Shown here: positions 9,894-20,400 of the stretch, in pieces | Layout of the letters: every line of letters begins with the position of its first letter | How positions within the stretch are numbered: the first letter of the stretch is position 1 | Origin: Lachancea dasiensis | Taxonomy: Eukaryota; Ascomycota; Saccharomycetes; Saccharomycetales; Saccharomycetaceae | DNA: 64,000 nucleotides | Direction: 5' to 3' | Assembly: GCA_900074725.1 (NCBI GenBank) | Contig: LT598454.1 | Location: forward strand, 6,854-70,853 | Translations under genes and position numbers: made by a program | The notes under the pieces: generated by a model | Database searches by the model: none | What the model was told of the DNA's origin: nothing | Seen by the model: the letters and a program-made list of their open reading frames with translations, nothing else

Positions 9894-11935
9894 TTATCGA
9901 GCTTCACATATCTTGTCTGACTTGCTGTAATCATCAGGAAGGCTCGCATGCTCCAACGTGTATTCCTCATTATGACGACACAGGTCAGCGTACAGTCGCT
10001 TCACATCCGTCCGAACAGCGTCTCGTCCCCGCCACAGTGAAGAAAGCACTATGCATAGAGCAGCGAGCGTCAACCACACTAACATCACCGCCATGGAAGC
10101 TGTGAAAGAGCCGTTGTTGAGATCGCCGCCCCCTCCATACAAAGCACATGCCAAGATAATTTACACTCCAATCAACAAAAATAGGTTCATCCACAAGCTT
10201 AGCCAGGTTTGGCGGTGTAAACGATTTTCGTCATTTTTTTTCAGGTAAAGTGCATTCTGCTCGTCAGGACCGATGCCGTCTGCGGGATGCACTTGCCAGT
10301 TCAGCTGGTGTAGATCGTAAGAACCACTGGGTCGGATCACGGAGATCGCCACGATGTAGATCGCACTTGAAAACAGGCTCACGATAATCCCAATGAACGT
10401 GGCCTCCGTAGTCATCAATGGGTCCCTGTTGATAGCGCCCCAAGCATACCGGTATGTAGCTCCGATCCAACAAACGACGCCTGAGACGGTCCCCAGCGGA
10501 ACGCCGATCAATGAGTAGAGACGGGTGCTCTTGGACCAAAAGAGCGACAAAGTGACCGCGAAAACTTCTGGGTTGAGGATAACGCCTACAAAACTCAAGA
10601 GCCAGCTCACTGTTATTTTACACCAATGTCGTTGAACACTACGGCTAACGCTGCCATACGCAGGCCGAAGCACACTACGCTAACGTGTCACGCTCTCATT
10701 AGCTTAGCGCCGGACTCTCCAGGATTGATGTATGTGCGATACAGGTCGTAAGTGGTAATTGACGAAAATGCGATTAGTTCTGCTGACGTTGCAGATGTCA
10801 CAGACATCCCCAGCATTACCAGACCCGCGGCTGACCCTTCCTGCCGAAGATCGCAGCCAAGCCGTAAATGAATGATAAGCTGGCACCCTCTTCGTGGTCG
10901 CTAAGTAGGGTCGGATATGTTACCGACACTGGATTCGTCAGTAGGGCCCCACATGCGAGCCCAGCCGATGACCCAAGCGCGAATGGGATAATCTTGCAAC
11001 AAATCCCACCGACCATGTAGCCCATAAAAACGCTTCTCGAATCAGAAGCAATTGCTCTTTGCGAGTATCCTAGGTCCCCAAACACTGATGAGAGCCCTCC
11101 CAACATTACGGACCACGTCAACAAGATCATGTTTTTATCTTTAAACGATAGATAGCTGGTATTCGACGCATTAGAGAAAACCTCCTGTACCTCTTTAAGA
11201 ATTTCCCACATCTTACCTGCCGAACCTATCAACGCGGAGCTGCAGAAAACGATATAAGAGGTGACAAGCAGGATCACATATATTATCACAGTGTGAATCC
11301 AGGCTGATATGAGAGTGGCCTTCAACCCTCCAAGGGCGGTGTAAACCACAACCGTTGGTGGTAGCAGGAAAATAGCAGCGACCGTGTGCATTCCTGTGCT
11401 GGCCGCGAAAGCCTGGGAACCGCCGAGCAGCAGCAGTGAAGAAACCATCGCATTGATAGCCACGCAGTAGCTAAGTTAAAGAAGATGCCAAGCTTTACCG
11501 AACCGAATATTGATAAGTTCATAGACGGACTGAGCTTTCGGTGCACGGCGCTTTAGCTGCAGTGCTAAAAAAGCAAACAACGTTATTTGGACAGTACCGT
11601 CCACTGCATATAGCCATGCACCGCTAATGCCATGGATGTAGGGCCAATTACCCGCCAGAAGCAAGGTGGCTGGCCACGTCCAAGCAGAAACTGTTGAAGA
11701 AGCAATAAGGCGGGAACCGACACTTCGAGAAGCAGTAGAAAACCTCTCTGAATTGTGAACTTGGCTCATATATTTGGATAACAATTTAGAGATGAAAACC
11801 ATCACAATCGCAAACCCGAATCCAACGCCTATGCTAAACCCATAACCATAGCCTTGCGTTAATAGTAGTTCCCCCCATTCCCGCCTGACAATCTCTTGCT
11901 AGGGTGTTCACCTCTGAAACTGACAAATCGCCGGC
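9894..11935 (-). pseudogene. Decayed DUR3-type urea/polyamine:sodium-solute symporter
   Basis: Conceptual translation in three frames recovers almost the whole DUR3/SSS-family sequence in order. The N-terminal TQGYGYGFSIGVGFG lies near 11830-11860, then SVGSRLIASSTVSAWTWPATLL, then ALGGLKATLISAWIHT, then the [16 protein letters not shown] core near 10780-10830, and a C-terminal membrane segment with LWRGRD near 10020. Lesions visible directly are frameshifts near 11505, 11465, 10845 and 10625, an in-frame TGA at 10688-10690 and an in-frame TAA at 10161-10163. The intact family imports urea and polyamines at the plasma membrane. So many independent lesions mean long-standing loss of function and not sequencing error. 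No ATG in the right frame is obvious at the 5' end. Confidence 0.9.
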
Positions 11936-12675
11936 GTACCAGTGTACATCTATCCACACTTATACTGAATTTACAAGATAGAGCATCCGATCAACCTCGT
12001 CGCCATTATGCGCCGCAGCGAATATCGCTTTAGCTAAGCGGGCCAGGGTCCGAAGAATGGAAAAAAAGAATTTTCTATAAAGCATTGTATCTAGCATCAT
12101 GCCACTAATGGGCTGATTCATGAGCCTGGAACAAATACCGCCAGCTTCTTAGGCAAGCCAAAGATCTGGTTTTTGAACGAGCTTGATTTCCGTCGTACAC
12201 CATCGACCTACTCGAATTTATTATGTATTGCAATGTCACAGACGTTAGTGATGATACAATGGCCCATAATTGCAAGCGGTATGCTATGTTTGTTCGAAAC
12301 CGCTGTGATGGCCCTACAGGCAGATTAGATTAATGACAAAGCGGTGTCATATATATTCAAACAACGTAGCTCGTTTTGACGAAGTAAGTGATCCAGTGAT
12401 GGCTTCTCTTTACGTCGTCAGATGAGCGGATAATGCAAGCTCAATACTGCCAATAATTCCTTAAGAAAGACTTCCTTGTTGCATTTCATAATGAGATTGA
12501 AAGTCCAAAAGTATCACAGCTTTTGGGTGAGAAGCCAACTGCAGGGCGCGTATCAACCAATTTTGACAATCAGAAGAGACTACTTCGTATATAAGGATCT
12601 CACATTTCTATTTCATTCGAATAATATCCCCAGCTGTGAAGTACTTGAAGGCCATCATCACAGAAGTGGCCCACT
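11936..12675. other. Intergenic between DUR3-like pseudogene and DCP1
   Basis: AT-rich DNA with no gene recognised. It marks the boundary between the variable left part and the conserved syntenic block, and should contain the DCP1 promoter. Confidence 0.6.
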
Positions 12676-13290
12676 ATGGTATCGACCACCGAGGGGGTAA
12701 CCCCGGATATGACCCTGGAATTTTATCGCAAAGCGCTGAATTACAATGTGATTGGTCGCTATGACCCCAAGATCAAGCAATTATTATTTCACACACCGCA
12801 CGCTTCGGTCTACAAATGGGACTTCGGTAAAGACGAATGGGAACGCTTGGAATATCAAGGAGTTCTGGCTATTTATCTAAGAGACATCTCACACGGTGAA
12901 CACATGCTACTGGAAGAGACAGATGATGAAAGGTCGATATTGGCACTGTCAAGTCGACCAAATGGACCAGAACACAACGTTGAGATTCTACGAGGCCGTG
13001 ACATATACAACTATGGGCTTATTTTGCTCAACCGTATGAATCCCGAGAATTTCTCAATTGGCATAGCACCTAACAGTGTGATAAACAAACGTAAGTTGTT
13101 TGCCACTGAGGAGGATTCTCAACAGCCCTTGGAAACTATGAAAGTAGAGGTCAAAGATGATTTGGTGATTATCAAAAATCTTCGACACGAAGTTTTTGGT
13201 ATATGGATCCATACTGTACCCGATCGGAAAAATGTTTACGAGCTGATCAAATATTTGCTCGAAAACGAGCCCAAAAGTTCGTTTACCTGA
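12676..13290 (+). CDS. DCP1: mRNA decapping complex subunit Dcp1
   Basis: The 204-residue product matches Dcp1 along its length: LEFYRKALNYNVIGRYDPKI near the start, LFHTPHASVYKWDF, YQGVLAIYLRD, IYNYGLILLNRMNPENFS, and the C-terminal VFGIWIHTVPDRKNVYELIKYLL. Dcp1 is an EVH1-fold protein that binds and activates the decapping enzyme Dcp2 in the cytoplasm and P-bodies, committing mRNA to 5'-3' decay. It is shorter than S. cerevisiae Dcp1 (231 aa) because the Asn/Ser-rich insertion between the RD and IYNYG blocks is small here. The start is the first ATG in frame. It converges with SPT20, with 74 bp between stops. Confidence 0.97.
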   Translation: MVSTTEGVTPDMTLEFYRKALNYNVIGRYDPKIKQLLFHTPHASVYKWDFGKDEWERLEYQGVLAIYLRDISHGEHMLLEETDDERSILALSSRPNGPEHNVEILRGRDIYNYGLILLNRMNPENFSIGIAPNSVINKRKLFATEEDSQQPLETMKVEVKDDLVIIKNLRHEVFGIWIHTVPDRKNVYELIKYLLENEPKSSFT

Positions 13291-13364
13291 TGACGTTCAA
13301 GACTCTTAATGATCCCTACGTAAGTAAAAAGTTAATTTCATTTATTCAGCGTGGAAGTCCACTA

Positions 13365-15158
13365 TTATTTCTTAGTCTTAGCTGTCTTCTTTTTCTTGGA
13401 AGAGTCTGTTGTAGCTGCTGGTGTGCTTTTCTTCACAGTTTTCCGTGGCTTCTTAACTTTCGCTTTATCATCATCAACTGGTCCTTTGGCGTTTGCTTTT
13501 TGCTGCTCTAAAGACTGTTGCTGCTGTTTTATTTGCTGCGCACTTAGAGGAGCGGACATCGAGATGCGCTGATTATAACTTGCAGGCGCTATGTTTGCAT
13601 TCATCGCCTGTTGTTTTCTCTTCTCTTTATTGGCACGCCACTGCTCCACAAATTTTAGCCTGCTAAATTGGTTATTGTCGTTACTGCTTGAACCAACAGC
13701 AGCCGCAGCAGCAACAGCGGCAGCGGCTACCGAATTACTGGTGTTTCCCCTCCCGGGAGTACTTGAAGTAGTAGGAGAATTCTTTCCGCCACTATTTTTC
13801 AAAGAACTATTTGTTAGATCTGCGGCTCCTTTTGCTAAGGAAGCGGCAATTGTGGACATCGTTGTAGTTGACGTTCTTTCACTCATAATTAGCATCATCT
13901 GTTCATAACTAGAACTATGTTGTGGTGACTCCTCATGGAGGTCAATGTGTCCAACTTGACCTTTTGTGCCCTTTCGCGTGGACAGCTCACGGTGCAGTTG
14001 TTTGTCGAATGGTAGAAAATCAACGTCATCCAGCTTTTCTCGATGCTCGTAAGGATTCAGGGGCACATCAAGATCCAGGTTTCGTTTCGTAAGCGTGAGA
14101 ATTTCTGACTCTAGTTGTTGGTATATATTATCAGAGAATCTGGTGTGATCTGCGTAAGAGAGCATATCGTAGTAGTGGGTCAGACCATTGGGTCGCAGTA
14201 GCGTGCGGTAGACCCTAGGACGTTTAAACGTTGCAACAATCTCCTTTGCGGACTTTGCATCTCCTGACTCCCCAAATTCACTGGCAGAACCAATAGTTTC
14301 TCCATTCGAGGGTGCCTTCTTCAGCGATCCTGAAGTTGCCGCCACATCATTAACATTATCGACTGGCCTACTTGAAGGTTGGCCATGTAAATCTGGCCGT
14401 ACGCCTTGATTAGAGGCAGTAGGTGTCGCTCCCGTCGATTCAGAAGTTGGCGCGCTACTAGAAGTTACTGTAGGATTTTGGACGCCTGCGCCATTGGTGG
14501 GTGTTGGTTCTGGAGTCTTCTTTTGAGTCTGTTTAACATCAACAGTATTGGTATGGTCGTAGACTTGTAAAATTAGGTTCCCCTCATAAAACTGAATGTT
14601 GCAATCTTTAAGGACCTCCATTATGGCTTCGGGAATGCAGCCCCTGGCCACGTATTCCAGGAATTCTTTCAAGGTAGAGTTGTTCTTGTTCAAAATGAGA
14701 CCGTCGCTCGTTGCTTGTGGTGTTCTTTGTTGCTGCTGAACTCTGGTGTTTGCGGGTGCACAGATCTTATAATTGTTCTCATAGATGTGGAATTCGAAGC
14801 TGGGACGAAACTGCTCGTATTTCTTTAATATGGCATCTGGGTCTTCTGCGAAATTATAGAGCCGCTTAGGCTTCTTGTTAACCGTCATGAGAAATTGATA
14901 AAATTGGTTTTCATAGTTTTGCATAGCTTGCTGCTGCTGCTGCTGTTGTTGTCGTAGCTTCTGCTGCATCAGCAAACGTTGTTGTTGCTGTTGCTGCTGC
15001 TGTATATGCGCTTTTTGCTGGAGGGGTGTCATATTGCCAGAATTCCCCACCGATGGTGGGCGGTTTCTGTCGCTAGTGGCTTGACCAAGGTTGTGAGGAA
15101 CAGCACCTGTAGTATCTCCATTGCTGTTGATCGAGCTTCCAAAAGCCGTGTCATTCAT
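13365..15158 (-). CDS. SPT20: SAGA complex subunit Spt20
   Basis: The 597-residue product (604 in S. cerevisiae) is the Spt20/Ada5 scaffold of the SAGA transcription coactivator in the nucleus. Two glutamine tracts lie at residues ~53-60 and 70-77. The conserved Spt20 domain follows, with FYQFLMTVNKKPKRLYNF, FEFHIYENNYKICAPAN, IPEAIMEVLKDCNIQFYEGN and FKRPRVYRTLLRPN. An alanine tract and NNNQFSRLKFVEQWRANKEK-like block come next, and a Lys-rich tail ends the protein. The open frame extends 18 codons upstream only to a TTG, so I set the start at the first ATG (MNDTAFG). The Gln tracts are encoded by CAG/CAA runs at about 14927-15003. Confidence 0.96.
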   Translation of the reverse strand: MNDTAFGSSINSNGDTTGAVPHNLGQATSDRNRPPSVGNSGNMTPLQQKAHIQQQQQQQQRLLMQQKLRQQQQQQQQAMQNYENQFYQFLMTVNKKPKRLYNFAEDPDAILKKYEQFRPSFEFHIYENNYKICAPANTRVQQQQRTPQATSDGLILNKNNSTLKEFLEYVARGCIPEAIMEVLKDCNIQFYEGNLILQVYDHTNTVDVKQTQKKTPEPTPTNGAGVQNPTVTSSSAPTSESTGATPTASNQGVRPDLHGQPSSRPVDNVNDVAATSGSLKKAPSNGETIGSASEFGESGDAKSAKEIVATFKRPRVYRTLLRPNGLTHYYDMLSYADHTRFSDNIYQQLESEILTLTKRNLDLDVPLNPYEHREKLDDVDFLPFDKQLHRELSTRKGTKGQVGHIDLHEESPQHSSSYEQMMLIMSERTSTTTMSTIAASLAKGAADLTNSSLKNSGGKNSPTTSSTPGRGNTSNSVAAAAVAAAAAVGSSSNDNNQFSRLKFVEQWRANKEKRKQQAMNANIAPASYNQRISMSAPLSAQQIKQQQQSLEQQKANAKGPVDDDKAKVKKPRKTVKKSTPAATTDSSKKKKTAKTKK

Positions 15159-15664
15159 GTTACTTGCTAATTGAACTCCTAAAAATAGAATGAATATGGT
15201 CCTTGGGTTCAATAGCTGGCTAAATAGCTAAGCTATGTGTCAGGCTCTATTCCTGTTCGTTATAATTGGAATTGAGCTCATCTCTTCTTTTCTCGCTAGA
15301 CGTCAACACGTATAACGTTACCTCAAGCCTAACAGTTCCAAACATGGGACGCTCTCAGTGTTTGTTCCTATGAGGCAGCCGTTTGAAATTGATCAAAGAG
15401 CCTGAATTTCCATTCAAGTGATAGTCATTGTGAGCAGGCGGAAGTGATTTGATGAATCTTTTTAAGCCTCTTACCTGTAAAATTTATAGCTAGAGAAACG
15501 GCTATGCAATAGCAGTACATAAAAGAGCCATCAACTTTTAGATAATCATAAAATAACCCAGATGTTTGATTGGAGCGATCGGGAAAGATGCTGCATGTTA
15601 GCACATATATGGGCGAGTTTCCAACCTTCAGAGGTTGCTTCCGTCGTCCCTGGAACAAGACGTC
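15159..15664. other. Intergenic between SPT20 5' end and PEX11 3' end
   Basis: Holds the SPT20 promoter and the PEX11 terminator. No ORF or RNA gene recognised. Confidence 0.6.
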
Positions 15665-16372
15665 TCAGGCGGCCTCCCAGACACCCTGAAGACCGAATAG
15701 CGAGGTTGCTACCCCGGCCAAACCAATTGAGCCGTCGGGCGAGTCGATAAATTTCAAGTTGTTCATCACAATGAATGTGTCCAGGGAATCCCATAGCAGC
15801 CTCTTGAGTGCAGCAGAGCGATCCGAATAATGAGAAGCCACTTCCACGGCAGTGGAATGCTTCTCATCTACCGAATGGTCTCCCTTTGCCGTAAGAGCTC
15901 GTATTCTGTCTTGAGAAACCTGGAGCTTGCGCAGGTCTAAGGCGAGACCACTGACGAGCCCCGCGAGCCAGCACCAATTAGCCCACTTGGGAACCTTCAC
16001 TCCCGTAATTTTGGTAGCTGGTACGAGCCGTAGAATGCGCAGCAAGTTAATTTGGTCGAGGGTCAAGTAACCGGCGTAAGCTAGGTTTTTCAGCACATTG
16101 CACCAACGGACAACGTTGTCATTTGTGATTTTGTTATCATAGAATTTTGAAGCTGCCTGCAGATGATTCAAAGGTTTCAGGAATCTCAAGATCTTGCGAA
16201 CAGTGGTGAACTCCGCTTGTAGCTTTTTGGCCAAGATCGATGAGTATTGGTATCCTAAAAACCGGCACAAATACTGTAGCAATCTAAGGACTTTCTCCCG
16301 GCCAGCAGTAGAGTCCAAAAGACTTACTAGCCTGAAAACAGAAGGATGGTAGATTAGAGTATCACACACCAT
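15665..16372 (-). CDS. PEX11: Peroxisomal membrane peroxin Pex11
   Basis: The 235-residue product (236 in S. cerevisiae) begins MVCDTLIYHPSVFRLVSLLD and carries the family signatures GREKVLRLLQYLCRFLGYQ, FTTVRKILRFLKPLNHLQAA and NLLRILRLVPATKITG. Pex11 elongates and divides peroxisomes by inserting an amphipathic helix into the membrane, and supports medium-chain fatty-acid oxidation. The frame is open 40 codons further upstream only to a GTG; the ATG at 16372 gives the family N-terminus. It is divergent from PSF3. I looked for an oleate response element (CGG N3 TNA N9-12 CCG) in the shared promoter and did not find a canonical one. Confidence 0.97.
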   Translation of the reverse strand: MVCDTLIYHPSVFRLVSLLDSTAGREKVLRLLQYLCRFLGYQYSSILAKKLQAEFTTVRKILRFLKPLNHLQAASKFYDNKITNDNVVRWCNVLKNLAYAGYLTLDQINLLRILRLVPATKITGVKVPKWANWCWLAGLVSGLALDLRKLQVSQDRIRALTAKGDHSVDEKHSTAVEVASHYSDRSAALKRLLWDSLDTFIVMNNLKFIDSPDGSIGLAGVATSLFGLQGVWEAA

Positions 16373-16837
16373 TGTTCTTTTGACGAAATTATTGACTAAT
16401 TTTTTTTTAGCACTGCTATCCTTTAGCAAAAACCTCCTAATGTCTTCTTTGAGCTTTTTATGATGCTTAAATAGGTGTCCAAAAGGTGCCACAAGCTCTT
16501 TTTCTCACGATAGGACGATATGGCCAAAGTAATGACATCTTCGAGTTTCCCCACCTTACCTTCCGTATTAATAAATATTGACTTCAAGTCGTGAAAAATA
16601 CACAGCTTTAAGCAGACTACTCCGATTGGCTTGGTAGAAATAAACCTCCCTGGTCAGAGAGGTTTAGTCTGGAAAGCACTTGTTAGAACTTGATAGAACA
16701 CTGTTGATTCAATCATTAACATAAGAACGATTAGGGCGGGTCGAGGGTCCATTTTGTCTTTTTGAGTGTGTTAGGCTTTTTTCAAAAGTCTTGTGTATAC
16801 TTTCAAAGTGGTCGAATAAAGCCTTCAGCAAACAGCG
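16373..16837. promoter_or_regulatory. Divergent promoter PEX11/PSF3 with 8-bp inverted repeat
   Basis: The 465-bp shared promoter contains a perfect 8-bp inverted repeat, TAAACCTC (16641-16648) and GAGGTTTA (16659-16666), separated by 10 nt. It could form a hairpin or bind a dimeric regulator. No known factor is assigned. Confidence 0.5.
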
Positions 16838-17395
16838 ATGAGCTACTACGATATTGACGACATTTTAGCGGATGCCTCAAAGTTTCCATGCCGGTTCAAC
16901 TATGACATTCCGGGTCTTGGATACTTGGAGGGAAACGCGGGGAAAGAGATTCGGAAAAACGCGAAAGTAGAGCTTCCGCTGTGGTTGGCCCGAATTCTAG
17001 CTATTGTGGGAGGAGACGCTGGTCTCAATGACGAGGATGCGCTTCCTTTTGTGGAACTGATGCAGCCTGAAATGTTTTCGCCAAAAGTCCTAAATGCCAT
17101 TAAATCCGGCCCCGTAACGCTCGACGTACATTCTATCAACTCTCATTTCTATGCATTAGCCATCAAATGGGCCACCTTGTTTAATGACCGTGACCTAATA
17201 GAAGTCCTCAACTACATGCTACTCGAAAGATGTCAAGAAATAAATAATCATGCATCTAGTGTTCAATTGGAGAATGTAGGCCGTGGAGGTAGCCAAGGCA
17301 CTTTCATGTTAACTCTTGACGAGTTCGAGAAAGTCCTTTATAAAGACAGTCATGAAAGCTGTAAGGACACAAAAAAATGGGTAATCAGAAAATAA
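16838..17395 (+). CDS. PSF3: GINS complex subunit Psf3
   Basis: The 185-residue product (194 in S. cerevisiae) matches Psf3: MSYYDIDDILADASKFPC at the start, PGLGYLEGN, the A-domain stretch VELPLWLARILAIV, LHSINSHFYALAIKW-like block and the C-terminal SHESCKDTKKWVIRK. GINS joins Cdc45 and Mcm2-7 to form the CMG replicative helicase at origins and forks. The start ATG sits inside GCGATGAGCT, which looks like a PAC element but is probably coincidental. It converges with CTR9; a TATATA-rich 3' signal lies at about 17408-17415. Confidence 0.97.
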   Translation: MSYYDIDDILADASKFPCRFNYDIPGLGYLEGNAGKEIRKNAKVELPLWLARILAIVGGDAGLNDEDALPFVELMQPEMFSPKVLNAIKSGPVTLDVHSINSHFYALAIKWATLFNDRDLIEVLNYMLLERCQEINNHASSVQLENVGRGGSQGTFMLTLDEFEKVLYKDSHESCKDTKKWVIRK

Positions 17396-17492
17396 GGGAC
17401 ACAAGTACATATATATGTCGGAGTTTTTTTATAACGGTTTTAACTGGTCTTAACTAGCTTTTAGATCTGCAGTATGAGGCTTCCTTTGCCTA

Positions 17493-20400
17493 TCAAAAGA
17501 GTTCCTCATCTTGGTCCTCCGCACCACTATTGTTTGGAGTGGGCTGCGCCGATTTCTCCTCTTGCTCCTTTGAGGATTGGCCGTCTTCGTCTTCACTGTC
17601 GTCGATGAACTCTTTGGAAAGATAGGATTTCTTAGGCTTACCTGGTTTCTTCAGCTCGCCCTCGTCTTTACTAGCCTCCTCATTTTCGTCCATGTTTTCA
17701 TCCTCTTCATCAATTACTGCTCTCTTCGTGCGTCTCTTTTTCTTTTGAGTGGGTTTACTATCTTCTGACTTCTTACTACGCTTGGCTCTTTTCGGCTTTT
17801 TAGGCTCGCCATTTTCCAAAAATTCTTCGTCTCCACTTAATGGGGGGTTGGACCCCTTGGCTTCTTCTATAGCATCCAGTTCAGTCCTTTCTTCCATTAG
17901 CTTACGAGTCTCTTCCTGCAGCTTCTTGTATTCCTCAACTTGCTTTGCCATCCGTATGCGTTCCTGTTCTTCCTGCGCCTCACGACGTTCGCGCTCTCTG
18001 ATCTCACCCTCTTCAAATGTCTTTCTGGCTTTGGCTAACTTATCAGCGGCCTCGTTCTCGTAGTCTTGCTGTTCGCTAATACATCTTTCCAAAGCGCTTT
18101 TCATTGTAGTCTCACCCAATTGTAAACGTTGATCAAGTTCGTCAATAGGCATGATACTAGTTTTTTGTTCGATCAGCTCTTTAAACAGAGTTAATGCGAC
18201 TTCCAAACCCAAGCGGGCACTCTCAAGTTTGGACAAGGTCCTCTGCTTGGGTGCTGCTCTGCGCAATGTTTCTGCAATTTGAAAGTGCAACAAAGCAACG
18301 TTGAATTTGACGCTTTGTAGCATACCAGAGTTCTCCTTTTCCAATTCTGCTGCTAATGCTTCCTGAGCATATTCTAAGGACCTCTCAAAGCACTCTAAAG
18401 ATTTCTCCCGCACACCTCGAGAGTACCATGCACGTCCAAGCAGATTGAAAAGTAGTGGCTTACTAGTTTCGTTGCTGAATTGTTTCAAGGCGATCTCATA
18501 ATTTTCGATAGCTTTGGCATGTTCTTGCATTTCTAGCAAGCAATGGCCCAGATTGATGTGTACCGATTCATTGTTTAACGAGTCTCTCACCTTTCTTAGA
18601 ATTTCAAGAGCTGGCCCGTATCGTTTGTTCTCCGCGTAAATGATAGCCAAGCCTTGGGCAGCGAAAATATTGAACGGATCTACTTGCAATACTTTCTGCA
18701 GAAGTTGAATGGCTTTGACGAACGACTGCTTTGATTTTTCTTGCTCCTTTGGTGATGACAATTTTTTAGACTCTCGTGCGATGGTCACATATAAGTTGGC
18801 CAAAGATATGAGGGCATAAGCATCGTGTGAATCGTATTTGGTAAGGGTGTCACGGTTTTGTGTGATTTCCAATTTCTCTGTCTTTTCAGTTTTCTTTTCG
18901 GTTGAACCGTTTTTCAGATACCAGTTGTAAAAGGAACGTGTATCAAGGTCGGATGGGTGTGATTCTAATAATTCGTCAACCTGTTTGTCTAAGTCCGCAC
19001 TCTTCTCCTTCATAATCATCAAATACAGGTAGCGTATTTTAGCATGAATGTAGTTAGGGTGTGTGGCTAGTAAGCTCTGGTATCCGTGAAGTGCTGTATC
19101 GGGATCATCAGATTCAGAAACTCGCGACTTGTTGAATTCAATAGTAATAGATTCAGCGGGGTTTCCAGAGGAACTTTCATCTAAAGATAGCTTGGAAGCA
19201 AGGGTAAAGTATTTGCTGGCTTCTGACCTGTCGCCATTGATGAAATGGAAGCAGCCCAAGTTGTTATAGACTTCAAGCGGAGTAGAACTGGCATCACTAT
19301 TCTCAAGTTGGTCGACTGCGCGAGAAAGCGTTTCCAGTGACTGCTTGTACGAATTCTGCAGTTGATATAATTCAGAAAGTACCAAATAAGCCTTCAAGAT
19401 GACAGCTTGATTCTTTTTAGCTTTAGTCATTTTGATATATTTTTCAACGAAGTTCACCGATTTCTCCAGCAGTTTGGTTCTCTCGGCAGGAGGCATGGCA
19501 TTGTGAGCTTTGGAGTCCAGACATTTGGCACTATACAGCAAGCCTAGAACATAGTTGATCTCCTGTATATTCTCATTGGCTGCGTAAAGATTTTCAAAAG
19601 TCAAAATACTTTCTTCTATCAGATTGTTTTGAATCTGTGTTTGACCTAGCCCAAAGCGTGCTAGCAGGTTATCCTCGTTTGATTTTAAGCTTTCTTGGAA
19701 AAATTGGAAAGCCCGACGAGGTTCGTCCAACGCATAACACGCCCTCCCACACCAAAATGCAGATTCCGAGAGAACCATATCTGAAATACGAGATGCAAAA
19801 GGGGCGATTTGCTTCTCATGAATGCCTATAACTTTGTTGTAGTCTGCCTTGAGATAGCAATAAGATTGATACAATACCAGCAGTGTAGGGTTATGTTTAT
19901 CCGTTGACATTATCTCACCCAATTGACTCAATGCAGCATGATATTTAAGTTTGAATGCCTCGTCATCTTCTGACTGTGTCAAAGCAGAGTGGAATTCACC
20001 TAGTAAGAGCAATATCTTGACATTTAGGTTGTTAGGCGCTAATTGAAGACTGCGTCTCCAAGAACGAATAGCCATCTTGTGATCCTTTAGTTGCCAGAAG
20101 CACATACCAATGCCAATTCTCGGATCTGGCCGTAGCACAGGATTTAAAACCAATAGTTCCTGGAACAGCCTCAAGCTCACAGGGTAGTTTTTCTTCTGGT
20201 AAAATAGCTTGGCTCTTACCAGCAAGAACAACACGTTGGGCTTCGATGTACGTCCAAGCCGTTGGTCCTCGGCATGTATGCCCCGTACGAATAGTTCCGA
20301 CATTTCTAAAGCCTTGTCGTACAGTTGGCGTTGGTAATATAGGTCAATTGTAGCCAGCATATTGCCGACCCCAGAAGGATCATATCCTATGGCTTCCTTG

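Noticed and set aside
15159-15212. N-terminal extension of SPT20 starting at 15212
   Set aside because: The codon there is TTG and the added residues are hydrophobic and unlike Spt20; the ATG at 15158 is the first real start.
16373-16492. Forty-codon N-terminal extension of PEX11
   Set aside because: It starts at GTG and the family N-terminus MVCDTLIYHP begins at the downstream ATG.
16373-16837. Oleate response element for PEX11
   Set aside because: CGG and CCG triplets occur but not with the required TNA and spacing.
16835-16844. GCGATGAGCT at the PSF3 start, identical to a PAC element
   Set aside because: The motif includes the initiation codon and first residues of the protein, so coding constraint explains it; PSF3 is not a ribosome-biogenesis gene.
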